Notes under the pieces: model-generated | What the model was told of the DNA's origin: nothing | Seen by the model: only the letters and a program-made list of their open reading frames with translations | Databases searched by the model: none | Origin: Sphingomonas endophytica | GTDB taxonomy: Bacteria > Pseudomonadota > Alphaproteobacteria > Sphingomonadales > Sphingomonadaceae | Assembly: GCF_014199415.1 (NCBI RefSeq) | Contig: NZ_JACIJN010000002.1 | Coordinates: 248,001-312,000, forward strand | Length of the DNA: 64,000 nucleotides | Reading direction: 5' to 3' | Part shown: piece by piece, positions 17,497 through 27,306 of the stretch | Position numbering within the stretch: position 1 is the stretch's first letter | Layout of the letters: every line of letters starts with the position of its first letter | Position numbers and translations under genes: made by a program

Positions 17497-18960
17497 TCAA
17501 TCGTCCTGCCACGTCACGTTGTCGCGCTCGGTCAGCGCGATCGCGCCGGCCGGGCCCCAGGTGCCCGCGGCATAATGTTTGGGCTTGGTCTGGTTCGCGG
17601 CCCAGCCGGCCCGGATCGCGTCGATCCAGCGCCACTGCGCCTCCACCTCGTCGCGGCGAACGAACAACGTCTGGTCGCCCTCAATCAGGTCGAGCAGCAG
17701 CCGCTCATAGGCGATGCGGCGGCGCTTGCCCGCAAAGGTGGCGTCGAGGCTGAGGTTCAGCGGCACCTCGCGCAGCCGCACGCCTTCGCGATCCAGCCCC
17801 GGCTCCTTGGTCATGACGAGCAGCTGGACATATTCTTCGGGCTGGAGCCGGATGACCAGCTTGTTGGGCTGGAGCAGCCCGCCGCGCCCCGAGAACATCG
17901 AGTGCGGGACAGGCTTGAACTGGATCGCGATCTCGCTGCGGCGCTTGGCCATGCGCTTGCCGGTGCGCAGGTAGAAGGGCACGCCCTGCCAGCGCCAATT
18001 GTCGATATGCGCCTTGATCGCGACGAACGTCTCGACGTCGCTGTCGTAGCCGAGCTCCTCGTCATAGCCGCGCACGACCTTGCCGCCGACCGCGCCCTCT
18101 TCATACTGGCCGGTGACGGTGTTCTGCTGCACTTCCTCGGGCGCAATCTTGCGCATCGAGCGGAAGACCTTGGCCTTTTCGTCGCGGATCGCGGTGCCGT
18201 CGTACAGCGCCGGCGGCTCCATCGCGATCAGCGCGACCAGCTGCAGCATATGGTTGGCGACCATGTCGCGCAACGCGCCCGCGCCCTCGTAATAGCCGGC
18301 GCGATCCTCCAGCCCGACCGTCTCGGCGATCGTGATCTGGACGTTGTCGATGCCCTGCGCGTTCCAGATCGGCTCGAACATCGAATTGCCGAAGCGCAGC
18401 GTCAGGATGTTCTGCACCGTCTCCTTGCCGAGATAGTGGTCGATGCGGAAGATGCGGTCCTCGGGGAAGACCGAGGCGACGGTGTCGTTGATCTCGCGGC
18501 TCGATTCGAGATCGTAGCCGAGCGGCTTCTCCAGCCCGATCCGCACCGTCTCGCCGGCCAGCCCGACGCTCTGCAAACCCTTGACCGCCGGCTCGAACAG
18601 CGACGGCGCGGTCGACAGATAGATGGCGAGCCCGCCCGAGACGTCGCCGATCTTGTCGGCCAGCGCCTGATAGGTGGAGGCGTCCGAGAGATCGACCGGC
18701 TGGAAGAAGATCCGGTCGAGGAACGACGACAGCGCGCTCTCGTCCTTGCGATCGGCGGGCAGGAACTCGTCGAGCGCCTTGCGCGTCACCGCGCGGAAAT
18801 CGTCGTCGGACAGGTCGCCGCGCGCCGAGCCGGTGATCGTCAGCCCCTCGGGCAGCAGTCCGTCGGCGTGCAGGCCGTACAGCGACGGCAACAGCATCCG
18901 CTTGGCGAGATCGCCCGTCGCACCGAACAACAGCAGCTTGCCGACCGGGTTGCGCTCCAA
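17497..18960 (-). CDS. zwf: Glucose-6-phosphate 1-dehydrogenase
   Basis: Oxidises glucose-6-phosphate to the lactone and makes NAD(P)H, the entry step of both the Entner-Doudoroff and pentose phosphate routes. It is 487 residues, full length. The dinucleotide site is LLFGATGDLAKR at the N-terminus. The substrate signature is RIDHYLGKETVQN, with the catalytic His. The start is TTG at 18960, preceded by AAGGAGACG at good spacing; no ATG lies nearby. It follows argC by only 14 nt, so the two are likely cotranscribed. Confidence 0.95.
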   Translation of the reverse strand: MERNPVGKLLLFGATGDLAKRMLLPSLYGLHADGLLPEGLTITGSARGDLSDDDFRAVTRKALDEFLPADRKDESALSSFLDRIFFQPVDLSDASTYQALADKIGDVSGGLAIYLSTAPSLFEPAVKGLQSVGLAGETVRIGLEKPLGYDLESSREINDTVASVFPEDRIFRIDHYLGKETVQNILTLRFGNSMFEPIWNAQGIDNVQITIAETVGLEDRAGYYEGAGALRDMVANHMLQLVALIAMEPPALYDGTAIRDEKAKVFRSMRKIAPEEVQQNTVTGQYEEGAVGGKVVRGYDEELGYDSDVETFVAIKAHIDNWRWQGVPFYLRTGKRMAKRRSEIAIQFKPVPHSMFSGRGGLLQPNKLVIRLQPEEYVQLLVMTKEPGLDREGVRLREVPLNLSLDATFAGKRRRIAYERLLLDLIEGDQTLFVRRDEVEAQWRWIDAIRAGWAANQTKPKHYAAGTWGPAGAIALTERDNVTWQDD

Positions 18961-18974
18961 CTCGCGTCTCCTTC

Positions 18975-19904
18975 TTACAGCGTCAGGCCGGCCACGGGAT
19001 CGAGCCCGGCCATGATGTTCAGATTCTGCACCGCCGCGCCCGCCGCGCCCTTGCCGAGATTGTCGAGCGTGGCGATCAGCAGTGCCTGCCCGGTCGCCTC
19101 GTTGCCGGTGACGCGCAGCGTCATGCGATCGGTGTTGGCGTCGTCCTCGATCCGCACCATCGTCGTCGCCTCGTGCGCGAAGCGGACGACGCGGTTGCCG
19201 TCATAGGCGCTCGCCAGCACCTCGGCGACGTCGGTCAGCGTCGCGCGACGCGACAGCTGCGCCAGATGCAGTGGCACCTCGACCACCATCCCGCGATAGG
19301 CGCGCGCCACCGCCGGCTGGAAGATCGGCGCATGGGTCAGCCCGGCGTGGCGGCGCATCTCGGGCGCGTGCTTGTGGTTCAGCCCCAAAGCATAGGGGCG
19401 GAAGGCGGTGCTGGTCTCGCCGCCCTCGAACTCGGCGATCATCGCCTTGCCGCCGCCCGAATAGCCCGAGGTGGCGTTGACGCTGAGCAGCGCATCGGAT
19501 CCGAGCAGCCCGGCGCGGACCAGCGGGCGGACGAGCGCGAGGAAGCCGGTCGGATAGCAGCCCGGATTGCTGACGAAGCGTGCGCCCGCGATCCGCTCGG
19601 CCTGGTCGGGCTCCAGCTCGGCGAAGCCATAGGTCCAGCGGTCGGCGACGCGGTGCGCGGTCGAAGCGTCGACGGTGCGCGTGCGATCGTTGGCGATCAT
19701 CGCCACCGCCTCGCGCGCGGCATCGTCGGGCAGGCACAATACCACGTAATCGGCGTCGTTGATCGCCTCGCGCCGCGCCGCCTCGTCCTTGCGGCGTGCC
19801 TCGTCGAGCGTGATGAGCGTGATGTCGCGCCGCGATTCGAGCCGCTCGCGGATCTCGAGCCCGGTGGTGCCGACCGCCCCGTCGATGAAGACCTTGACCG
19901 TCAT
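18975..19904 (-). CDS. argC: N-acetyl-gamma-glutamyl-phosphate reductase, type 2 (short form)
   Basis: Reduces N-acetylglutamyl-phosphate to the semialdehyde with NADPH in arginine synthesis. The 309-residue length identifies the short type 2 form. The N-terminus has the dinucleotide motif DGAVGTTGLEIRERL. The catalytic Cys116 lies in SNPGCYPTG, with KHAPEM near residue 180. The ATG at 19904 overlaps the SH3-fragment stop as ATGA. Downstream, zwf starts 14 nt after the stop, which would supply the NADPH this enzyme uses. Confidence 0.93.
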   Translation of the reverse strand: MTVKVFIDGAVGTTGLEIRERLESRRDITLITLDEARRKDEAARREAINDADYVVLCLPDDAAREAVAMIANDRTRTVDASTAHRVADRWTYGFAELEPDQAERIAGARFVSNPGCYPTGFLALVRPLVRAGLLGSDALLSVNATSGYSGGGKAMIAEFEGGETSTAFRPYALGLNHKHAPEMRRHAGLTHAPIFQPAVARAYRGMVVEVPLHLAQLSRRATLTDVAEVLASAYDGNRVVRFAHEATTMVRIEDDANTDRMTLRVTGNEATGQALLIATLDNLGKGAAGAAVQNLNIMAGLDPVAGLTL

Positions 19905-20263
19905 TGCGGCTGCACCACGTCGGCGTCGAGATAGCCGACCGTCCCATTGTCCACGGCAATTCCCCAGGCGACCCCGCCGGTCAGGTCGAGCAGATCGAAC
20001 GGCGCGCCCGCCGGCAGCGTGGCGAGCGGTGCGGCGGCGCGGTCGCGGGCCTCACGCAACACCGCTTCGCGCAGCACGGTACGGCGCAGCGGGGCGGCAT
20101 AATGAGGCGCGAAGACGCGATCGGCGAGACGGACGTCGGCGATGTCGGGGCGCACGGCATGGGTGCGCGGGTCGAGCACGCGCGACCGGCCGGTGAGCGC
20201 GAAACCGTTACGCTCGGGCCGCGTCCCCGGTGCCGTGGGCGCGGACGGCGGCAGGGGCGGCAT
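19901..20263 (-). CDS. Orphan bacterial SH3-domain protein (NlpC/P60 N-terminal domain-like)
   Basis: About 120 residues. The part from GRSRVLDPRTHAVRPDIADV through DRVFAPHYA resembles the N-terminal leader and first SH3 domain of sphingomonad NlpC/P60 peptidoglycan hydrolases, which usually occupy this place next to argC. The protein stops right after one SH3-like unit (WGIAVDNGTVGYLDADVV), so the catalytic Cys-His-His domain is absent. The stop overlaps the argC start (ATGA). The ATG at 20263 is a guess and would overlap the MarR gene by 56 nt. It could be a remnant or a free-standing binding domain. Family assignment is from memory. Confidence 0.55.
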   Translation of the reverse strand: MPPLPPSAPTAPGTRPERNGFALTGRSRVLDPRTHAVRPDIADVRLADRVFAPHYAAPLRRTVLREAVLREARDRAAAPLATLPAGAPFDLLDLTGGVAWGIAVDNGTVGYLDADVVQPQ

Positions 20264-20603
20264 CCCCTTCGCCGATGAACTGGCCGAACTCTTCAAGAAA
20301 ATCTGCCCCTTCGGTCGTGCGGGCGACGAAGATGTTGCGCTTGTCGCTGTCGTCGCGTTGCCGGCGCAGATAGCCCAGCGCCCCCAGCCGATTCAAGGCG
20401 CGCGTCACGACCGGCTTCGACACGTTCAATATGCGCGCCAATCCGCGCACGGTATGCGGGCCCGGCCGCAGATAGACCACCAGCAAAAGCGCCATCTGGC
20501 GATTGGTGAGATCGGGCTCGCCCGAGCGCACGTAATCGACCAGTGCATTCATCCACGAACTCAGTTCGGGTTGAGCCAATGTTGCCACGTCCTCGTCCCG
20601 CAT
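20208..20603 (-). CDS. MarR-family transcriptional regulator
   Basis: A 131-residue winged-helix regulator. The DNA-binding core is GLARILNVSKPVVTRALNRL, followed by the wing LRRQRDDSDKRNIFV, with the conserved Asp-Arg pair of MarR proteins. The C-terminal dimer helix is short and ends in an Ala-rich tail. It is the first gene of the unit that runs through the SH3 fragment, argC and the Entner-Doudoroff genes, so it may control this unit or itself. No clear operator was seen in the 215 bp upstream. Confidence 0.85.
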   Translation of the reverse strand: MRDEDVATLAQPELSSWMNALVDYVRSGEPDLTNRQMALLLVVYLRPGPHTVRGLARILNVSKPVVTRALNRLGALGYLRRQRDDSDKRNIFVARTTEGADFLEEFGQFIGEGDAAPAAVRAHGTGDAARA

Positions 20604-20818
20604 CGAAAGAAGGCCGGATCATCCCGGACCTGTCGGCGGATTAACGCCCGCTTTCACGGCTGGTTTCAGCTATGTCACGAATTTGGCACGCTGCTTGTCC
20701 GGGCAGGGGCGGGCGGCGCGGTTGATCCCGGCGCGCGGCTCCCCTATGTGGCCGTTGATCCGGGGGCGCCGCAGCGCGGACCGCCGGCTGTTTCTCGCTT
20801 CGGAATCGCGCCCAGCCC

Positions 20819-21193
20819 ATGTTCACCTTTCTGATCGTCCTCCAGGCCATTATCGCGGCGGCGCTCGTCACCGTGATCCTGATGCAGCGGTCGGAAGGCG
20901 GCGGCCTGACCTCGTCGGGCAGCCCGTCGGGGCTGATGTCGGCGCGCGGTGCGGCCGATTTCCTGACGCGCGCCACCTCGGTGCTGGCCGGGCTGTTCAT
21001 CCTGATGAGCATCCTGCTGGCGTTCCTCGCGGCGAGCCGCGGCGCGGTGTCGGTCGACACCTCGCTCCAGCGGCGCGCGCCGGCCGCGCAGACGCAGGCC
21101 CAGCCGCCGGTCGCGGCGCAGCCGGCGCCGGCGACCGCGGACAATGCCGTCGCCCCGGCGCCGGCCGACAACGGCGTGCCGCTGGCCCGCTGA
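20819..21193 (+). CDS. secG: Preprotein translocase subunit SecG
   Basis: Small SecYEG channel subunit that aids protein export across the inner membrane. It has two transmembrane helices (about residues 3-22 and 53-72). The loop between them holds the conserved GLTSSGSP and AADFLTRATS, the family's signature glycine-rich and FL-x-R-x-T segments. The 50-residue Ala/Pro/Gln-rich tail is an extension common in alphaproteobacteria. It precedes pyrG by 84 bp, a frequent order in this group. Confidence 0.93.
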   Translation: MFTFLIVLQAIIAAALVTVILMQRSEGGGLTSSGSPSGLMSARGAADFLTRATSVLAGLFILMSILLAFLAASRGAVSVDTSLQRRAPAAQTQAQPPVAAQPAPATADNAVAPAPADNGVPLAR

Positions 21194-21277
21194 TCGCGAC
21201 AATATCGTCGTTTCGTCGCGCGCGGGCTTCCCGCGCGCTTGCCCTTTTGCGCATTTGAAGGTTAGGGGTTGCGTCCC

Positions 21278-22915
<1,638 letters not shown>

Positions 22916-22925
22916 AGCCCTTCCC

Positions 22926-23000
22926 TCATTGCGAGCGTAGCGAAGCAATCCAGGGCCGGATCAGGACGCCCTGGATTGCTTCGCTACGCTCGCAATGACG
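22926..23000. repeat. Family A palindromic repeat, copy 4
   Basis: Arms pair over nearly their whole length (left ...GCGTAGCGAAGCAATCCAG, right its complement). The outermost CG of the left arm is replaced by CC. It follows pyrG and precedes the GDSL esterase gene on the same strand. Confidence 0.93.
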
Positions 23001-23073
23001 AACTGCCCACCCCATTGCTTACCGCTTACGTCCACGTTAACCTCTCGTTTACAAAGATAAATGGGAGGGTGAC

Positions 23074-24063
23074 ATGATCGGACGGGTGGCGGCGCTGCTG
23101 TGCGCGGCGGCGATGACGGTAGCGGTCCCGGCGACGGCGCAGACGAGCGTGCCGCCCTTTTCGTCGCTGACGGTGTTCGGTGACAGCCTCGTCGATGCGG
23201 GCAATATCCGCAAGCTCGGCCTCGGCGCCGATCCGGCGCTCGGCTATGTCGACGGGCGCTTCACCAATGGCTATGATTACACCGACCTGCTGAGCCTCGC
23301 GATGTACGGTACGCCGACGGTCGCGTCGCTGAACGGCGGCAGCAATTTCGCCTATGGCGGTGCGCGCGCGACGGACACCACGCCGGTGCCCGATGCACTG
23401 GAACAAGTGGCGCTCTACAAGGCCGTGATCGACAAGGGCGGGAAGGTCGATCCCAACGGCCTTTATGTGCTGAATTTCGGCGGCAACGACGTGTTCGCGG
23501 CGGTGAAGGGTGTCGATGCGGGCGTCACCGATCCCGCCGCCTTCCTGCTGTCCGCGGCGCAGAACTATGCCGAGGCGGTCGAGGCACTCAACAAGCTGGG
23601 CGCGCGCAACATCCTGCTGACCGGCTTCCCGGTCGCGACCGAAGGCGCGCCGCTCGCCTATTCGATAAAGGCCGAGATCGCGCTGGGCGACGAACTCGCC
23701 AAGCTCAAGCTGGCGGCCGACACCCGTCTGATGCGCTACAGCTATCTCGATTTCTTCGGGCGCGTGCAGGCGAACCCGGCCGCCTTCGGCCTGCCGGCAC
23801 CGTTGATCCTGCCCGAGGACAAGAAGCCGCTGACCACCTGCCAGGGGGCGGGCGCCCTTCCGGCGTGCACCGGCTATTTCTCGTTCGACGGCACCCACCC
23901 GACGGCGGCGATCCACCAGGCGCTGTTCAACGACATCAACAGCAAGTTCGGGTTTGGATTGAGCGCCGTGCCCGAACCCGCGACCTGGGCGATGCTGCTG
24001 CTCGGCTTCGCCACGGTGGGCGCGGCACTGCGCCGCGACCGACGGCGGCTGCTCGCCCGGTAA
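23074..24063 (+). CDS. Secreted GDSL/SGNH esterase with PEP-CTERM sorting signal
   Basis: An exported acyl ester hydrolase of 329 residues. A signal peptide (ending VAVPATAQ) is followed by block I with the nucleophile Ser38 in TVFGDSLVDAG. NFAYGGARA and LNFGGNDVF follow, the latter carrying the oxyanion Asn. DGTHPTAAIH holds the Asp-His pair of the triad. The C-terminus is a textbook PEP-CTERM tail: VPEPATWAMLLLGF, a helix and RRDRRR. The family is recognised by an exosortase that cuts near the PEP and sends the protein to the cell surface. GGGAGGGTGAC precedes the ATG. No exosortase gene is in the window. Confidence 0.92.
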   Translation: MIGRVAALLCAAAMTVAVPATAQTSVPPFSSLTVFGDSLVDAGNIRKLGLGADPALGYVDGRFTNGYDYTDLLSLAMYGTPTVASLNGGSNFAYGGARATDTTPVPDALEQVALYKAVIDKGGKVDPNGLYVLNFGGNDVFAAVKGVDAGVTDPAAFLLSAAQNYAEAVEALNKLGARNILLTGFPVATEGAPLAYSIKAEIALGDELAKLKLAADTRLMRYSYLDFFGRVQANPAAFGLPAPLILPEDKKPLTTCQGAGALPACTGYFSFDGTHPTAAIHQALFNDINSKFGFGLSAVPEPATWAMLLLGFATVGAALRRDRRRLLAR

Positions 24064-24067
24064 CGAT

Positions 24068-24102
24068 CCGCGGCGCCCCGGACATCAACCGGGTCGCCGC
24101 GG
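24068..24102 (+). terminator. Intrinsic terminator after the esterase gene
   Basis: Stem CCGCGGCG / CGCCGCGG with an inner CCGG / CCGG pairing, starting 5 nt after the stop codon and followed by CAAAA. The strong stem lies between convergent esterase and hsp20 genes. There is no plus-strand T-run. Confidence 0.6.
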
Positions 24103-24183
24103 CAAAAGGAAAGGCGCCCGAGCCTTGCGGCCCGGACGCCCCCACCGGCGCCTCGAAAGGGAGCAAAGAGACGCCGATCCCGG

Positions 24184-24651
24184 TCAGGCGGCCTGCGCTT
24201 CGTCGGCCGCCTTGTTCTCGACGGCGGCCAGCGGCGTGCCGGTCTTGATCGCGATGCTCTTCGGCTTCATCGCCTCGGGCACCTCGCGGACCAGATCGAT
24301 CACCAGCAGGCCGTCGTTCAGCCGTGCGTCCTCCACGAACACGAAGTCGGCCAGTTCGAACCGTCGTTCAAAACTACGGTTGGCGATGCCGAGGTGGAGG
24401 AATTGGTTGTTGTCCGCCTTGTCGTCCTTCTTGCCGGTCACCAGCAACAGATTCTGCTGCGCGACGATCTCGATCTCGTCACGGCTGAACCCGGCAATGG
24501 CCAGCGTAATGCGGTAACGGTCGTCCGCCACGCGCTCCAGGTTGAACGGCGGGTAATTTTCCGCGGCACTCCGTGCGTTGGCCTCGATGAGGTCGAACAG
24601 CCGATCGAAACCGATCGTGGAGCGGCGATAGGGGGTCAGGTCGAAACGCAT
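24184..24651 (-). CDS. Small heat-shock protein, Hsp20/IbpA family
   Basis: ATP-independent holdase chaperone of 155 residues. The N-terminal MRFDLTPYRRSTIGFDRLFD is typical of IbpA-like proteins. The alpha-crystallin domain spans about 35-130 with YRITLAIAGFSRDEIEI and NRSFERRFELADFVFV. A C-terminal KSIAIK matches the IxI anchor motif. The ATG at 24651 is set by GGAGG 8 nt upstream; a longer in-frame ORF from 24732 would absorb the leader. It has a heat-shock sigma promoter and a leader hairpin that hides the ribosome-binding site, so control at both levels is likely. Confidence 0.92.
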   Translation of the reverse strand: MRFDLTPYRRSTIGFDRLFDLIEANARSAAENYPPFNLERVADDRYRITLAIAGFSRDEIEIVAQQNLLLVTGKKDDKADNNQFLHLGIANRSFERRFELADFVFVEDARLNDGLLVIDLVREVPEAMKPKSIAIKTGTPLAAVENKAADEAQAA

Positions 24652-24653
24652 CG

Positions 24654-24678
24654 TCAAATCCTCCAATGAGCTATTTGA
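24654..24678 (-). ncRNA. Candidate RNA thermometer in the hsp20 leader
   Basis: Just before the hsp20 start the message reads UCAAAU-AG-CUC-AUUG-GAG-G-AUUUGA. The outer six pairs UCAAAU/AUUUGA and inner three pairs CUC/GAG enclose the GGAGG ribosome-binding site (24660-24664). The A/U-rich outer stem should melt on warming. ROSE-type thermometers control Hsp20 genes in many alphaproteobacteria; this hairpin has the same logic but was not matched to the ROSE consensus. Confidence 0.6.
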
Positions 24679-24745
24679 AAGCGGCGCCCGCTGTTGCGCG
24701 ACGCCTGTTTCGTGCGGCCCGGTGTCCGGCACCGCACGCCTGTGA

Positions 24746-24773
24746 ATTTGGGGCCGATGCGAAGCGTTTCAAG
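24746..24773 (-). promoter_or_regulatory. RpoH (sigma-32) promoter of hsp20
   Basis: On the minus strand CTTGAA (24768-24773), 14 nt, then CCCCAAAT (24746-24753). This is very close to the heat-shock consensus CTTGAA-N13-17-CCCCATNT. The expected transcript start near 24738 gives a leader of about 87 nt before hsp20. Confidence 0.8.
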
Positions 24774-24855
24774 GGGTCGACAAACCCCTAGTTTGTTGAT
24801 GGGATATGCGGGGTGCGGCACAGAGCCGTTTCGAGGATTCAAAAGGGGTAACCGC

Positions 24856-27306
24856 ATGTCCGTCACGCTCGCCTTGCTGCTGGCCGCCCAGGCGACCGCG
24901 CAGCAGCCGCCGTCCACGCCGGTCGTCGTCGGGAAGCGCGAGTCGGCCCCGACCACGCCGGGCGATCCCGAGCGGACCGAGGAGCAGGTGCAGCGCAGCT
25001 CCGCCGCCGCCGACGTCGTTGTCACCGCGCGGCGGCGTGCCGAATCGGCGCAGAACGTGCCGATCCCGATCTCGGTGGTCGGGGTGAAGGAGCTGGACGC
25101 GACCGGTAGCTTCAACGTCCAGCGGCTCCAGCAACTCCAGCCGACGCTGCAATTCTATTCGACCAACCCGCGCAATTCCTCGGTCAACATTCGCGGGCTC
25201 GGCGCGCCGCTCGGGCTCACCAACGACGGGATTGAGCAAGGCGTCGGCATCTATATCGATCAGGTCTATCTTAGCCGCGTCGCGGCGGCGACGCTCGACT
25301 TCCTCGACGTTCAACAGATCGAAACGCTGCGCGGCCCGCAGGGAACGCTCTACGGCAAGAACACCGTCGCGGGCGCGATCAACATCACCAGCAAGGCGCC
25401 GAGCTTCACGTTGCAGGGCCGCGCCGAAGTGTCGGTCGGCAATCTCGACTTCAAGCAGGCCAAGGCGTCGATCTCCGGCCCGCTTACCGATAACGTCGCG
25501 ATCCGGCTCGGCGTGTCGACCACCAGCCGCCGCGGCACGATCTACAATGTCGCGACCAACGATTACGTCAACGCGCAGGACAATCTCGGGCTGCGCACCG
25601 CGATCCTGTGGAAGGCGACCGACGATCTCGATCTGACGCTGTCGGGCGATTACTCGCGCCAGAACCCGGATTGCTGCGCGCAGATCTTCGTGCGTCTCGG
25701 TCAGACGCAGCGTCCGCTCAACCGCCAGTTCGACCAGCTTGCCGCCGCGCAGGGCTATGAGCCGCCGAGCCGCAATCCGTTCGACCGGCTGACCGATCTC
25801 GACGCGAAGCTCAGCGCGCGCAACCAGCTTGGCGGGCTGTCGCTGCGCGGCGAGCAGCGGCTGGGCGAGGGGACGCTGACCTCGATCACCGCCTATCGTT
25901 TCTGGGACTGGTTGCCCGCCAACGATCGCGACTTCACCGGGCTGCCGATCACGACGCTGTCGCAGAACCCGACCCGGCAGGATCAATATACGCAGGAATT
26001 CCGCTACGCCGGCAAGGCCGAGCATTTCGATTACGTGCTGGGGCTGTTCGGATTCTACCAGACGATCCACACCACCGGCACGCAGCGGCAGGGGCCGGCG
26101 GCGAGCCGCTGGCTCATCAACCCGTCGAGCGCCCTGTCGCGCGACCCGTCGGTGCTCGACGGCCTGACCGCCGCCAACGACATCCGCCTCAAGAACTTCT
26201 CGGGCGCGATCTTCGGCAAGCTTAACTGGAACCTGACCGATGCCTTCACGCTGTCGCCGGGCGTGCGGCTCAACTACGACGACAAGACCGGCAGCTACAT
26301 CAGCGTGGTGCGCGACGGGCAGGGCAATCTCGTCCCCGCGACCGGCGGCAACGCGCGGCAGGCGGCGCAGCGCGACGCGATCCAGCCGCAGGAATTCCGC
26401 GATCAGAAATTCCGTGAATGGAACGTCTCGTATGACCTGACCGCCTCGTACAAGCCGTCGCGCGACGTGCTGCTGTACGGTACCTATGCGCACAGCTTCA
26501 AATCGGGCGGGCTCAACCTCAACGGCGTGCCGGTGGTCGGCGGCGTGGTGCAGACACAACTGGCGCAGGTCGCGCCGGAGAAGGTCGACCATTTCGAGAT
26601 TGGTGCGAAGTCGCAATTCTGGGATCGCAAGGTCACGTTCAACGTCACCGGCTTCTGGACCGAGATCAGCGACTATCAGGCGGTCGTCAACAACAGCTCG
26701 ACCTCGACGCTGCGCGGCTATCTCGCCAATGCCGGCAAGGTGCGCGTGCGGGGCGTCGAGGCTGACTTCTCGGTGCGGCCGAGCGACCGCTTCAACCTCT
26801 ACACAAACGGCGCGTTCACCGACCACAAATATGTCGACTTCAAGAATGCCCCGTGCCCGCCCGAGCTGTCGGGCGGCGGCAGCGGCGCCACGATCGGCGC
26901 GCCGGGGCAGCCGGGCACCAACAGTCCGGTCGCGTGCGACATTTCCGGTCAGTGGCTGCCGGGCATCTCGAAGTTCGCCTTCTCCTATGGCGGCGAATAT
27001 AATCTGCCCGGTATCGTGCTCGGCGAGTCGGGCGAGGCCTATGTGGGCGTCGATGCCAATTCGCGGACCAAATTCTCGTCCAATGCCTCGCGGTCGATCT
27101 ATACCGACGTCAACGGCTATACACTGGTGAATGCGCGGCTCGGCTTCCGTACCGACAGCGGCGTCAACGTGTTCGGCTGGGTGCGCAACCTGTTCGATAC
27201 CGAATATTACGAGGTGCTGGTGACGACGCCGGGGAATACCGGGCTGATCGCGGGCAATGTCGGCGACCTGCGGACGTACGGCTTGACGGTCGGGTTCGGG
27301 TTCTGA
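24856..27306 (+). CDS. TonB-dependent receptor
   Basis: Outer-membrane TonB-dependent transporter, 816 residues. The N-terminal signal (MSVTLALLLAAQATAQ) is followed by a Pro-rich linker and the box DVVVTARRRAESAQNVPIPI. The plug has NIRGLGAPLG and ETLRGPQGTLYGKNTVAGAI. The barrel ends YGLTVGFGF with the terminal Phe. The ATG at 24856 is set by the signal peptide; the same frame is open back to 24694 through the divergent promoter. The plug type matches receptors often annotated for siderophores or unknown substrates; no transport partners lie nearby. Confidence 0.9.
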   Translation: MSVTLALLLAAQATAQQPPSTPVVVGKRESAPTTPGDPERTEEQVQRSSAAADVVVTARRRAESAQNVPIPISVVGVKELDATGSFNVQRLQQLQPTLQFYSTNPRNSSVNIRGLGAPLGLTNDGIEQGVGIYIDQVYLSRVAAATLDFLDVQQIETLRGPQGTLYGKNTVAGAINITSKAPSFTLQGRAEVSVGNLDFKQAKASISGPLTDNVAIRLGVSTTSRRGTIYNVATNDYVNAQDNLGLRTAILWKATDDLDLTLSGDYSRQNPDCCAQIFVRLGQTQRPLNRQFDQLAAAQGYEPPSRNPFDRLTDLDAKLSARNQLGGLSLRGEQRLGEGTLTSITAYRFWDWLPANDRDFTGLPITTLSQNPTRQDQYTQEFRYAGKAEHFDYVLGLFGFYQTIHTTGTQRQGPAASRWLINPSSALSRDPSVLDGLTAANDIRLKNFSGAIFGKLNWNLTDAFTLSPGVRLNYDDKTGSYISVVRDGQGNLVPATGGNARQAAQRDAIQPQEFRDQKFREWNVSYDLTASYKPSRDVLLYGTYAHSFKSGGLNLNGVPVVGGVVQTQLAQVAPEKVDHFEIGAKSQFWDRKVTFNVTGFWTEISDYQAVVNNSSTSTLRGYLANAGKVRVRGVEADFSVRPSDRFNLYTNGAFTDHKYVDFKNAPCPPELSGGGSGATIGAPGQPGTNSPVACDISGQWLPGISKFAFSYGGEYNLPGIVLGESGEAYVGVDANSRTKFSSNASRSIYTDVNGYTLVNARLGFRTDSGVNVFGWVRNLFDTEYYEVLVTTPGNTGLIAGNVGDLRTYGLTVGFGF

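Noticed and set aside
20683-20698. Sigma-54-like sequence TTGGCACGCTGCTTGT upstream of secG
   Set aside because: The -24 part fits, but the essential GC of the -12 element is GT. No activator gene is near, and secG is a housekeeping gene.
23037-23051. CtrA-like site TTAA-N7-TTTA upstream of the GDSL esterase
   Set aside because: One half-site is off consensus, and such A/T strings are expected in a promoter region. No other cell-cycle sign was seen.
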